A program made the position numbers and the translations under genes. Shown piece after piece: positions 1-6,353 of a stretch of 53,908 bases of DNA. A model generated the notes under the pieces. It was given only the letters and a program-made list of their open reading frames with translations, was not told the DNA's origin and searched no databases. Origin of the DNA: JAADHX01 sp964569385 (lineage in GTDB: Bacteria > Actinomycetota > Acidimicrobiia > Acidimicrobiales > Poriferisodalaceae); assembly GCA_964569385.1 (NCBI GenBank), contig CAZMUM010000037.1, positions 1-53,908 on the forward strand, read 5' to 3'. Position 1 is the stretch's first letter. Each line of letters opens with the position of its first letter.

Positions 1-912
1 GCCTCGCGCTCGATTGAAGCGAACGAACGCATCCTTGGACCCGACCACCCCGACATCCTTACCAGCCGATCAAAACTTGCCAACAGCTATTGGACCTCAG
101 GGCGAATCGGCGAGGCCACCACGATGGGTGAAGCAGTCCTCAGCGACCGCGAACGCATCCTCGGACCCGACCACCCCGACACACTCACCAGCCGATCAGA
201 CGTCGCCGCAGGCTACGCCGATTCGGGTCGAACCAGTGAAGCCATAGCCCTCAACGAAGCCATCATCACCGGTCGCGAGCGCGTGCTCGGACCCGACCAC
301 CCTGACACCCTCGGCAGCCGATCAAACCTCGCAAGCTGCTACTGGATAGCGGGTAGGCAAAGTGAAGCCATCGACCAATTTGAAAGCGTTCTAGAGGTCC
401 GGCAGCGCGTGCTCGGACCAGACCACCCCGACACACTCACCAGCCAATCAAACCTCGCAGGCTGTTATTGGGCTAAAGACCGAAACGATGACGCAATCAT
501 CCTCCACGAGGCCGTCCTCGCCGACCGCCAACGAATCCTCGGACCAGACCACCCCGACACACTCACCAGCCGAACCAACCTCGCAAATTGCTACCGAACG
601 GGAGGCCAAATCAGTGAAGCTGTGGCCCTCGAAGAGGCGACCCTCACCGACCGCGAACGGATCCTCGGACCAGACCACCCCGACACAATCACCAGCCGAT
701 CAAACCTTGCACTCAGCTATTGGGCAGCGAGTCAGCTCCACCGCGGCGCCACCCTCCTTGAGGCCGTCCTTACCGACCGCGAACGGATCCTCGGACCAGA
801 CCACCCCGACACAATCACCAGCCGAACCAACCTCGCGGCGGCCTACCTGGCAGTAAACCGAATTGACGAAGCCGCCACAGTTGAAGAGCCGCGTCGAACG
901 AAGAGCGGTTAG
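1..912 (+). CDS. Tetratricopeptide (kinesin-light-chain type) repeat protein, 5' truncated by window edge
   Basis: The frame is open from the first base, so the N-terminus lies outside the window; about 303 residues are visible. The protein is built of 42-residue units, each containing a close variant of ERILGPDHPDTLTSRSNLA, which is the TPR_10/TPR_12 signature of kinesin-light-chain-like repeats found in bacterial NB-ARC/TPR proteins. About seven units are seen, the last ending in a short charged tail. Such arrays form right-handed superhelices that bind proteins or peptides. An ATPase or effector domain is often N-terminal in this family but cannot be seen here. The TPR assignment is firm; the partner and cellular role are unknown. 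Confidence 0.85.
   Translation, partial: ASRSIEANERILGPDHPDILTSRSKLANSYWTSGRIGEATTMGEAVLSDRERILGPDHPDTLTSRSDVAAGYADSGRTSEAIALNEAIITGRERVLGPDHPDTLGSRSNLASCYWIAGRQSEAIDQFESVLEVRQRVLGPDHPDTLTSQSNLAGCYWAKDRNDDAIILHEAVLADRQRILGPDHPDTLTSRTNLANCYRTGGQISEAVALEEATLTDRERILGPDHPDTITSRSNLALSYWAASQLHRGATLLEAVLTDRERILGPDHPDTITSRTNLAAAYLAVNRIDEAATVEEPRRTKSG
25..912 (+). repeat. 126-bp coding tandem repeats of the TPR gene
   Basis: Seven in-frame units with a period of exactly 126 bp. The segment encoding ERILGPDHPD starts near 25, 151, 277, 403, 529, 655 and 781. The core of each unit is nearly identical in DNA while the rest diverges, suggesting recent unit duplication or gene conversion. Confidence 0.85.
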
Positions 913-1118
913 GCCTCCCTCCCCAACTCGGATGACGTGTCCAACGGTTCGCCAGCAAGGCATCAGGATAGGCTTGAGTCAGTAGCCAGCACCATCAGCG
1001 GCAAAATCTAGCGACCATGTCACGAGCTGCGACGACGATTACTGCCCGTCTGCGCCGCGCGTCGATCGTTGCGCCGTCCTTCGACGACCTGACGTCCGCT
1101 TACGGGGTTGCTCTCAAA

Positions 1119-1646
1119 TTAGGTCATCTTCGTCGGCGGCCGATAAGAGGCGAAACTCCGAACTCCTTCGTAATAATCTCTCTCTCGGACGCAGCGGATC
1201 ACGGCCTTCTCGTCGGTCGAGTTGGGGTCGATGCACACCGAAGAAAGCAAAGCCGCGGTGAGCGACTCGAACTCGTTCAGCAGACCTGACGAGTAGTTCT
1301 CGGGCTGTCGCAGTCCGTGGACGTAGTGGCCGTAGACCACCCCTAGCTGTTCAGCCAAATTCTCCAGTAGGAGGTGCATGTTCGGGTATGGCCAGGAGTC
1401 GCTGAGCCGAAGACCCATCGCCTGAATCTCTATCCAGTCGGCGGGCAGGATGGTTTCCATGAGCGCATCGTCAATTCGTAACACGAGTGCACCGTCATCC
1501 GCGACTTCATAACTCGTCGCCTCGATCTGCCGTTTCGTCAAATTGGAGAGACTCACTTCGAACCCGAGCACCCAAGAACGGTAGTCGATCACGTACTGGG
1601 CGAAACCCCCAACCACCCCAACCCCCGCAGTTCCGCTGGCCACCAC
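1119..1646 (-). CDS. Hypothetical protein (175 aa)
   Basis: Not recognised. The protein is soluble-looking, with no signal peptide or membrane helix, and mixes hydrophobic strands (residues about 10-65) with a helical middle (about 75-110) and an acidic stretch around 130. The first 10 residues are Gly/Val rich, so the true start may be further in. It lies on the same strand as the two small genes at 1727-2547, about 80 bp downstream, which suggests one transcript. The set resembles a string of orphan immunity-type genes, but that is context inference only. Confidence 0.55.
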   Translation of the reverse strand: MVASGTAGVGVVGGFAQYVIDYRSWVLGFEVSLSNLTKRQIEATSYEVADDGALVLRIDDALMETILPADWIEIQAMGLRLSDSWPYPNMHLLLENLAEQLGVVYGHYVHGLRQPENYSSGLLNEFESLTAALLSSVCIDPNSTDEKAVIRCVRERDYYEGVRSFASYRPPTKMT

Positions 1647-1726
1647 CAGGCAGTCCTACTGGCCACCAACCGGCACAACCCCAGGCCACCCACCGGCAGA
1701 AACAAATGGCCCTTGACAGTGGCTGC

Positions 1727-2260
1727 TCACGATCGTTCGCTCTCGCTAGGTGCGCCCGGCCACTGAGCGATCGTTGCATCGAAATCCGTCGCCGCTTGGA
1801 TGAGCTCATCCGGGGTGGCTCGAAGCTCGAGCACGACAGGGTTGCCTGCACCGACTCGACCACGTCTCCGGTCGGGCGGCAAGAATTCGAGGTCAAGCTC
1901 GACGGTCAGCACGACGAGGTCATCCTCGCGGCGAACCGCCGGAAACTGAACATTCGGCTCGATCAGCCACGGTGCCTTTGGCGCCTCCGGGTCTGTTTCG
2001 CTTACCGCCCACTTGGCCACGGCCCGCAGCCATTCGGCGATCGCAGGCGCCTTGTCGCAGGTCAACGCCTGCCAGCGAAAGCCCCAACCGGATCCGCCGA
2101 CGGTCGCGTCGCCCTCTACGAGGTACCAGCTGTACTTCCGCAGAAGATCCTCGGCCTCCGGAAACTGGTAGCCGACAATCGCAAGCCGCAGTGAATCACC
2201 CATGATCAGCCCAAGCTTGAATCCATCGCCGCTCGGCCGCTGGTCGTCACGTTGGTTCAC
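1727..2260 (-). CDS. WapI-like immunity family protein (orphan)
   Basis: The 177-residue protein has the layout I associate with WapI-family immunity proteins: an early GYQFPEAED segment, a strand ending in W(Y)LV, a WQALTCD segment followed by a helix ending AEWLRAV, then a WLIEPNVQF strand, an acidic LTVELDLEFLPP strand and a final helix. In characterised systems such proteins neutralise a polymorphic contact-dependent toxin. No toxin gene is visible nearby, so this would be an orphan immunity gene. It overlaps the upstream gene by 4 bp (ATGA), so the two are translationally coupled. Family resemblance is from memory; immunity function is inferred. Confidence 0.6.
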   Translation of the reverse strand: MNQRDDQRPSGDGFKLGLIMGDSLRLAIVGYQFPEAEDLLRKYSWYLVEGDATVGGSGWGFRWQALTCDKAPAIAEWLRAVAKWAVSETDPEAPKAPWLIEPNVQFPAVRREDDLVVLTVELDLEFLPPDRRRGRVGAGNPVVLELRATPDELIQAATDFDATIAQWPGAPSESERS

Positions 2261-2547
2261 GGTTCGAGAGGGTCTGTTGCGTTGTCCATCGCCCTCCCGG
2301 CAGCAGTGAGGCCGGTCTCATCCTCAAGAGACAATCGTCCTCGTTCGTTGTCGAGGAGCCACTCCTTCGCATTGGAGAGACGAGCTTCGACATCAGCTAG
2401 ATCGAACTCCCACCAGCCGGGCTCCGCCGCTGCTGGCGGAGGGAAGAGCGAGATGCTGAAGCCGACCCGTGAGACTCGTTCGTCCCCATCTGCGTCGAGG
2501 GCGATTCCGGTCAACGAAATCTGTGCCCAGGAGCCTCGCCAAACCAC
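2257..2547 (-). CDS. Small hypothetical protein coupled to the WapI-like gene
   Basis: A 96-residue protein of unknown family, predicted from a GTG codon, rich in Trp and acidic residues (GWWEFDLADVEARL, then WLLDNERGRL). No signal peptide or membrane helix is seen. Its stop overlaps the start of the WapI-like gene by 4 bp, the arrangement of a co-translated pair. The start is uncertain because the preceding frame (2511-2843) overlaps it. It may be an accessory or a second immunity-type protein; no function is claimed. Confidence 0.5.
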   Translation of the reverse strand: MVWRGSWAQISLTGIALDADGDERVSRVGFSISLFPPPAAAEPGWWEFDLADVEARLSNAKEWLLDNERGRLSLEDETGLTAAGRAMDNATDPLEP

Positions 2548-2843
2548 AATTCGGCGATGGCGCTGTCACCCTCTACGGGGAACAGTTTCGCCACGTGGTG
2601 TCCTTCCGGGAACTTGTATCGCTCGGGCACGCTTCCAGCATCGCAGACTAGGCAGACACCCGGGCGAAGTTCACCTCCCGGCGCGCAGGTCCGGCAGGAC
2701 CTGCCGTTGTGTCTCGGCGTTTTCCTGGTGACCGGGAGGTTCGAATCGCACGACTCGTTCGGCCTGAGGGCGTCGCGAGGCGTTGGGCCGAGTGTCCCTG
2801 GGTTCAGCACATCAACGACAGGACAGAACGATGCAGAGACCAC
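2511..2843 (-). CDS. Possible small protein with a CxxC pair, doubtful
   Basis: The last 60 residues look protein-like: two CxxC pairs (CRTC and CLVC, zinc-ribbon spacing) followed by KFPEGHHVAKLFPVEG and a C-terminal ELWFGEAPG. The first 45 residues are Arg/Pro rich and unconvincing, and overlap the start of the divergent HTH gene, so the true start would be internal, or the frame is a remnant joined to the next gene by a frameshift. Low confidence that it is expressed. Confidence 0.25.
   Translation of the reverse strand: MVSASFCPVVDVLNPGTLGPTPRDALRPNESCDSNLPVTRKTPRHNGRSCRTCAPGGELRPGVCLVCDAGSVPERYKFPEGHHVAKLFPVEGDSAIAELWFGEAPGHRFR
2685..2706. promoter_or_regulatory. Overlapping perfect palindromes upstream of the HTH gene
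   Basis: GCAGGTCC, four bases, GGACCTGC forms a perfect 8-bp hairpin at 2685-2704. Within it CGGCAGG, one base, CCTGCCG is a second perfect palindrome at 2692-2706. The site lies about 125 bp before the excisionase-like gene and could be an operator or a transcript hairpin. It also falls inside the doubtful frame 2511-2843, so chance in a GC-rich sequence cannot be excluded. Confidence 0.3.
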
Positions 2844-3070
2844 TGAGCGAGTATCCAGATCTGCTGACCGTTGAAGAGGCGGCCGACTATCTCCGGATCA
2901 GCCGAGCGCTCGGCTACCAACTCGCTCGGCAGTACCGGATCACCGATGGAGCCGCTGGTCTTCCCGTCGTGCAACTCGGGCGTTGCTTACGCGTGCCCAG
3001 AGACGAACTGGCGCTGCTCGTTCGTGGCCTGCTGCCCAAGTCCAGCTACGTGGGGAGCAGACCGGCGTGA
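2831..3070 (+). CDS. Excisionase-family helix-turn-helix DNA-binding protein
   Basis: A 79-residue protein from the ATG at 2831, which puts the HTH at the normal distance from the start. Residues about 7-60 (LLTVEEAADYLRISRALGYQL ... LGRCLRVPRDEL) match the HTH_17/excisionase winged-helix family: the recognition helix follows YLRIS, and the RxxxxEL wing is present. In mobile elements these proteins act as recombination directionality factors or as repressors of the element. It faces the recombinase operon tail to tail (overlap with 3046-3324), consistent with an Xis-like role. The C-terminal 15 residues are variable. Confidence 0.8.
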   Translation: MQRPLSEYPDLLTVEEAADYLRISRALGYQLARQYRITDGAAGLPVVQLGRCLRVPRDELALLVRGLLPKSSYVGSRPA

Positions 3071-3324
3071 CGCAGTTCGTCGATCGTCTGTTCGGGCACG
3101 CCGAGCACGTCGAGGTGAACTATCGAGTCGCCACTCGGGCCATCCACCACATCGACCACGCGGGCCAGAAATGGTTCCTCAGTGTCGCCGGCCACGATGA
3201 TCGCTCCCGGCGACACACGGGCGGGTTCGTCCGAATCGCTCAAGAAGGCCCATACGTAGCCGGTCTCATCGACTTGATTCACGTCAGCGGGGAGGGTCAC
3301 GGCGACATTCGTCTGTTCGCTCAT
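3046..3324 (-). CDS. Hypothetical protein, last gene of the recombinase operon
   Basis: A 92-residue acidic protein, mostly predicted strands (AVTLPADVN, GAIIVAGD, ARVVDVVDG, SIVHLDVLG) with a short C-terminal helix ending in HAGLLPT. Not recognised. It overlaps the stop of the preceding gene by 4 bp (ATGA), so its translation depends on that gene. Its size, acidity and position after a second small protein are those of an antitoxin or immunity partner, but nothing in the sequence proves it. Its 3' end overlaps the convergent HTH gene by 25 bp. Confidence 0.65.
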   Translation of the reverse strand: MSEQTNVAVTLPADVNQVDETGYVWAFLSDSDEPARVSPGAIIVAGDTEEPFLARVVDVVDGPSGDSIVHLDVLGVPEQTIDELRHAGLLPT

Positions 3325-3740
3325 GATTGCCTCCTCACGTGATAGGGGTTCGGTACCACTTCGCCCAGGACCGAGATCAGGCCCTGCGCCTGGTCTTCAG
3401 TGTAGTTCGCCATCACCACGCTGTAATGGGGCGCCGAGAACGTCGGCAGCAGATCGAAGCCCGCCTCGACGACCTCATTAGCTGCAACCACGGCGTAGCT
3501 CCGACGCGTCCGAAGCCTCGGGCCGGACAAGATGGCGTCGACGTCCCAGCCATCGAGGGTGACCTCAGCAGAGATGGCCACAAGCGGATGTCCACGAAAC
3601 GAGTAACGACGACGGGTCGCATCGGCGTTGCGCAACAGGCCATCAACCGTCAGCGGCCAACCCCGGATGACGAGCGAAGAATCGGGGTCGAGCACCTCGC
3701 CAGTGCGCAGATGGCTCTCAATCGGTTCAAGCTCGCTCAC
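3321..3740 (-). CDS. Hypothetical protein, second gene of the recombinase operon
   Basis: A 139-residue protein of unknown family with a striking basic/aromatic core at about 40-55 (TRRRYSFRGHPLVAIS), then GWDVDAILSGPRLRTR and a hydrophobic GFDLLPTFSAPHYSVVM segment. The Arg-rich strand, the Ser/Glu pair in ISAEVT and the late Tyr/His residues would suit a small enzyme, but I cannot name a fold. It begins inside the recombinase stop (ATGA overlap) and ends inside the next start, so the three genes are translationally coupled. Toxin, DNA-processing factor or element maintenance protein are all possible. Confidence 0.65.
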   Translation of the reverse strand: MSELEPIESHLRTGEVLDPDSSLVIRGWPLTVDGLLRNADATRRRYSFRGHPLVAISAEVTLDGWDVDAILSGPRLRTRRSYAVVAANEVVEAGFDLLPTFSAPHYSVVMANYTEDQAQGLISVLGEVVPNPYHVRRQS

Positions 3741-4843
3741 TCGCCATCTCCATCGAGCACAGCCGCCACGGTATCGGCGATGCCTTGGTCGAGGCCTTCA
3801 AGAGCGTGGGCGTAGGTGCGCATTGTCGTGGTTGGGTCGCTGTGGCCGAGACGTGCGGCGACCGAGCGGACGTTGTGGCCGCCGGCGATGGCGTGGGTGG
3901 CTGACCAGTGGCGCAAGTCGTGCAGGCGCCACTTCGGATCGATTCCCGCCAACTTTCGGGTGCGTTTCCACCACCAGCCGATCTTGTCGGGGCTGGGTGG
4001 ATACTCATCCTCCCCAAAGATCCACGGCGACTTCTCGGCACGCTCGGCCCTCGCCGTCTCGACCTGGGCAAGAGTCTGCTCATCCAGGGACAGGCCTCGC
4101 TGCTCGCCCGTCTTCGTTGGCGAGACTTGAAGGCGCTCGGGATCGCCGACCGGATGCGTCCGGTCGATTGTGATCGCCTGATTGATGATGAGCCGGCCAT
4201 CGATCACCCGATCCCACCGAAGCCCCGCCAGCTCGGAACGGCGAGCGCCCGAGACCGCAGCAAGGCGCAGCGCAAGCGGTGCGAACGGATGCACTTGCTC
4301 GGCCACCGTCAACGCCAGGGCCACATCGTCGACCGACATCACTCCCCTGGGGGTCTTCTTCCGCCGCTGGGGTTTGGCATTCGCTACCGGGTTAACCGAC
4401 AACAACTCCCACCGGACGGCCTGACTGAACGCGGCCCGAAGCAACGTGTGCAAGTTCCGGATCTGGGCTTCGCCGACACCCGCCCTGTGCATACGCAGAT
4501 GCCACCTGTCCACCTCGACCACGGAGACTCGACTCACCGGTTTCGTTCCGATCGGGTCGGACTTGATTCGCTCGGCCCGGCTGGCATAGTCGCGTCGAGA
4601 CGACAAGGACCACGACGGGGCCTTGTGCTCCATGTACTCGTCGAGCAGTTCTTCGACCGTCAGCTTCCCGGACCGAGGCGCCGGACGCGAAGCCAACTGG
4701 GCTGCCAACCGTTCAGCATCACGCTTGCCGCCCTTGATTGACTTCGACACTTGAACGGGCTTGCCCTCATCGTCGTAACCAACGAAGACACGCACCTCCC
4801 AGTACCCCGCTCGCTTCTCTCGAATCGATGCCATATTCGGCAC
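3737..4843 (-). CDS. int: Site-specific tyrosine recombinase (phage/ICE-type integrase)
   Basis: A 368-residue integrase. Residues 1-50 form an AP2-like/arm-binding N-terminus (GYWEVRVFVGYDDEGKP), 60-150 the SAM-like core-binding domain, and 170-350 the catalytic domain. The catalytic residues are present: Arg201 in GARRSEL, Lys244 in SPTKTG, His308 and Arg311 in HDLRH, His334 in LGHSD and the nucleophile Tyr344 in MRTYAH. It therefore looks active and should integrate or excise a mobile element. It heads a coupled operon with two small genes. Direct repeats upstream (4858-4930) may be arm sites or act in its control. Confidence 0.95.
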   Translation of the reverse strand: MPNMASIREKRAGYWEVRVFVGYDDEGKPVQVSKSIKGGKRDAERLAAQLASRPAPRSGKLTVEELLDEYMEHKAPSWSLSSRRDYASRAERIKSDPIGTKPVSRVSVVEVDRWHLRMHRAGVGEAQIRNLHTLLRAAFSQAVRWELLSVNPVANAKPQRRKKTPRGVMSVDDVALALTVAEQVHPFAPLALRLAAVSGARRSELAGLRWDRVIDGRLIINQAITIDRTHPVGDPERLQVSPTKTGEQRGLSLDEQTLAQVETARAERAEKSPWIFGEDEYPPSPDKIGWWWKRTRKLAGIDPKWRLHDLRHWSATHAIAGGHNVRSVAARLGHSDPTTTMRTYAHALEGLDQGIADTVAAVLDGDGE

Positions 4844-4857
4844 CGTAGCAGCGAAAA

Positions 4858-4876
4858 CTAGGGACAGCTAGGGACA
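4858..4876. repeat. CTAGGGACA direct repeat upstream of the integrase
   Basis: Two copies of CTAGGGACA start 10 bp apart (4858 and 4868), about one helical turn, immediately upstream of the integrase start at 4843. Phased short repeats next to an integrase gene are typical of recombinase arm sites or autoregulation sites; function is inferred. Confidence 0.6.
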
Positions 4877-4882
4877 CTTTCC

Positions 4883-4930
4883 AACGGGAGGTGGAACGGG
4901 AGGTGCAACGGGAGGTGCAACGGGAGGTGA
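4883..4930. repeat. Four tandem 12-bp repeats AACGGGAGGTGN
   Basis: Four contiguous units at 4883, 4895, 4907 and 4919, differing only at the last base (G, C, C, A). They sit in the short space between the integrase start and the end of the acyl-CoA dehydrogenase gene. They could be iterated protein-binding sites for the recombinase or HTH protein, or slippage products. Confidence 0.85.
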
Positions 4931-4969
4931 CCTCACCGCATTCATCAACCCCTACCGATAAAGGGTTTA

Positions 4970-6181
4970 CTACTCGATCCGCAGGCCCGAGATGGCCCTC
5001 GATATCACCAGCTGTTGGATTTGCTCGGTGCCTTCGAAGATGTCGTGGATCTTGGCGTCGCGGTGCCATCGTTCAACTGGGTACTCGCGGGTGTAGCCGT
5101 ATCCACCCAAGATCTGGATGGCTCGCTCGGTTACCCAGGTGGCGGTCCGACCGGCCTTGAGCTTGGCCATTGACCCTTCGGCGTTCTTGAAACCACTCTG
5201 CTTGGCGAGCCAGGCGGCGCGCCAGATGAGGAGGCGAGAGGCGTCGATTTCGGTGGCCATATCGGCCAACATAAACGCTATCGACTGGTTCTTGATGATC
5301 GGTCGGCCAAATGCGTGGCGTTCCTTGGCGTATTCGAGCGAGTACTCATAGGCCGCCCGAGCAACACCAACGGCCTGGGCCCCAACGGCTGGACGCGTGG
5401 CCTCGAAGGTCTGCATGGCAGCCTGGGAGTTGCCCTTCTTGCCAGCACGAACCCGAGCCAGGCGTTCGTCGAGCTTTTCCTTGCCACCTAACAGACACCG
5501 CCCGGGCACACGCACATCTTCGAGCACTACCTCGGCCGTGTGTGATGCCTTGATACCGTGTTTCTTGTACTTCTGGCCCATCGACAGACCCTTAGTCTTC
5601 GGCGGGACCACAAAGCTCGCGTGACCCTTAGTACCCAGCTCGGGGTCGACCACGGCGATCACAACGTGAATGTCGGCGATGCCGCCGTTGGTGATCCAGG
5701 CCTTGGTGCCGTTGATGACCCACTCGTCAGTGGCCTCGTCATAGACGGCGCGGGTGCGGTAGCCGCCAACATCGGAACCAGCGTCGGGTTCAGATGCCGC
5801 GAACGCGCCAAGCATCAAGTCGCCTGGCGTTCCATAACACAGCGGCACCCACTCCATCAACTGCTCGGGAGTAGCAGACGCTGCCATCCCAGCCGCGGCC
5901 AAAGTGCTGCCCATGATGGCCATACCAATACCAGCGTCGCCCCAGAAGAGCTCTTCGATCGCGACCGGAATGGTGAGACCCGTCGGGTCGTTGAACATAC
6001 CCTCAGCCATGAACTCCCAGCCGTACAGGCCAATCTCCTGGGCCTGCTCGACGATGGGGTATGGAAACTCTTCGCGCTCATCCCACTCTTCGGCGGCGGG
6101 TCGCATGACATCTTCGGCGAAACCATGAACCCACTTCTGAATCTGGATCTGGTCTTCGCTGAGGTTCAACGAGAAATCCAT
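4970..6181 (-). CDS. Acyl-CoA dehydrogenase
   Basis: A 403-residue flavoprotein that oxidises acyl-CoA to trans-2-enoyl-CoA with electrons passed to ETF. The order is standard: N-terminal helical domain (FSLNLSEDQIQIQKW), middle FAD/substrate beta domain (LGAFAASEPDAGSD, then WVINGTKAWITNGGIAD), and C-terminal helical domain ending ILGGYGYTREYPVERWHRDAK, then IFEGTEQIQQ. Glu383 in that last motif is the expected catalytic base. Length is normal. It is not in an operon here; its substrate range cannot be read from sequence. Two palindromes upstream (6274-6314) suggest control by a TetR-type repressor. Confidence 0.95.
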   Translation of the reverse strand: MDFSLNLSEDQIQIQKWVHGFAEDVMRPAAEEWDEREEFPYPIVEQAQEIGLYGWEFMAEGMFNDPTGLTIPVAIEELFWGDAGIGMAIMGSTLAAAGMAASATPEQLMEWVPLCYGTPGDLMLGAFAASEPDAGSDVGGYRTRAVYDEATDEWVINGTKAWITNGGIADIHVVIAVVDPELGTKGHASFVVPPKTKGLSMGQKYKKHGIKASHTAEVVLEDVRVPGRCLLGGKEKLDERLARVRAGKKGNSQAAMQTFEATRPAVGAQAVGVARAAYEYSLEYAKERHAFGRPIIKNQSIAFMLADMATEIDASRLLIWRAAWLAKQSGFKNAEGSMAKLKAGRTATWVTERAIQILGGYGYTREYPVERWHRDAKIHDIFEGTEQIQQLVISRAISGLRIE

Positions 6182-6273
6182 CGCTTTGTCCTGACTGCAT
6201 GATGCTGGATGAGGTCTGATCGCCGGCGTTACTAACCAAGTGCGCTCACTGCGCCTATCGGCTGATCGCGCCC

Positions 6274-6296
6274 GTAAGTTACCGGCGGTAACTTAC
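6274..6296. promoter_or_regulatory. Perfect inverted repeat, operator candidate for the acyl-CoA dehydrogenase
   Basis: GTAAGTTACC, spacer GGC, then its exact complement GGTAACTTAC: 10-bp arms and a 3-bp spacer, 93 bp upstream of the dehydrogenase start. Size and symmetry fit a TetR-family operator of the kind that controls fatty-acid catabolism genes in actinobacteria. The cognate regulator is not identifiable. Confidence 0.7.
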
Positions 6297-6298
6297 AA

Positions 6299-6314
6299 GT
6301 TACCAATGGGTAAC
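6299..6314. promoter_or_regulatory. Second, weaker inverted repeat next to the operator candidate
   Basis: GTTACC, four bases, GGTAAC. The arms repeat the inner half of the stronger site, and its centre lies about 21.5 bp (two helical turns) from that site's centre, so two repressor dimers could bind the same face of the DNA. Confidence 0.6.
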
Positions 6315-6353
6315 ATAGCCGTGTCAACCCATGCGCGCAGCAGCAGTCTTGCC

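Noticed and set aside
2715..2770. tRNA fragment suggested by GGTTCGAATC near the HTH gene.
   Set aside because: The bases flanking the T-loop-like sequence do not pair as a T-stem and no acceptor or anticodon arm can be drawn.
4767..5069. A 100-codon minus-strand frame with repeated CTSR units.
   Set aside because: The repeats are only the translation of the 12-bp DNA repeat and the frame overlaps the integrase and dehydrogenase genes.
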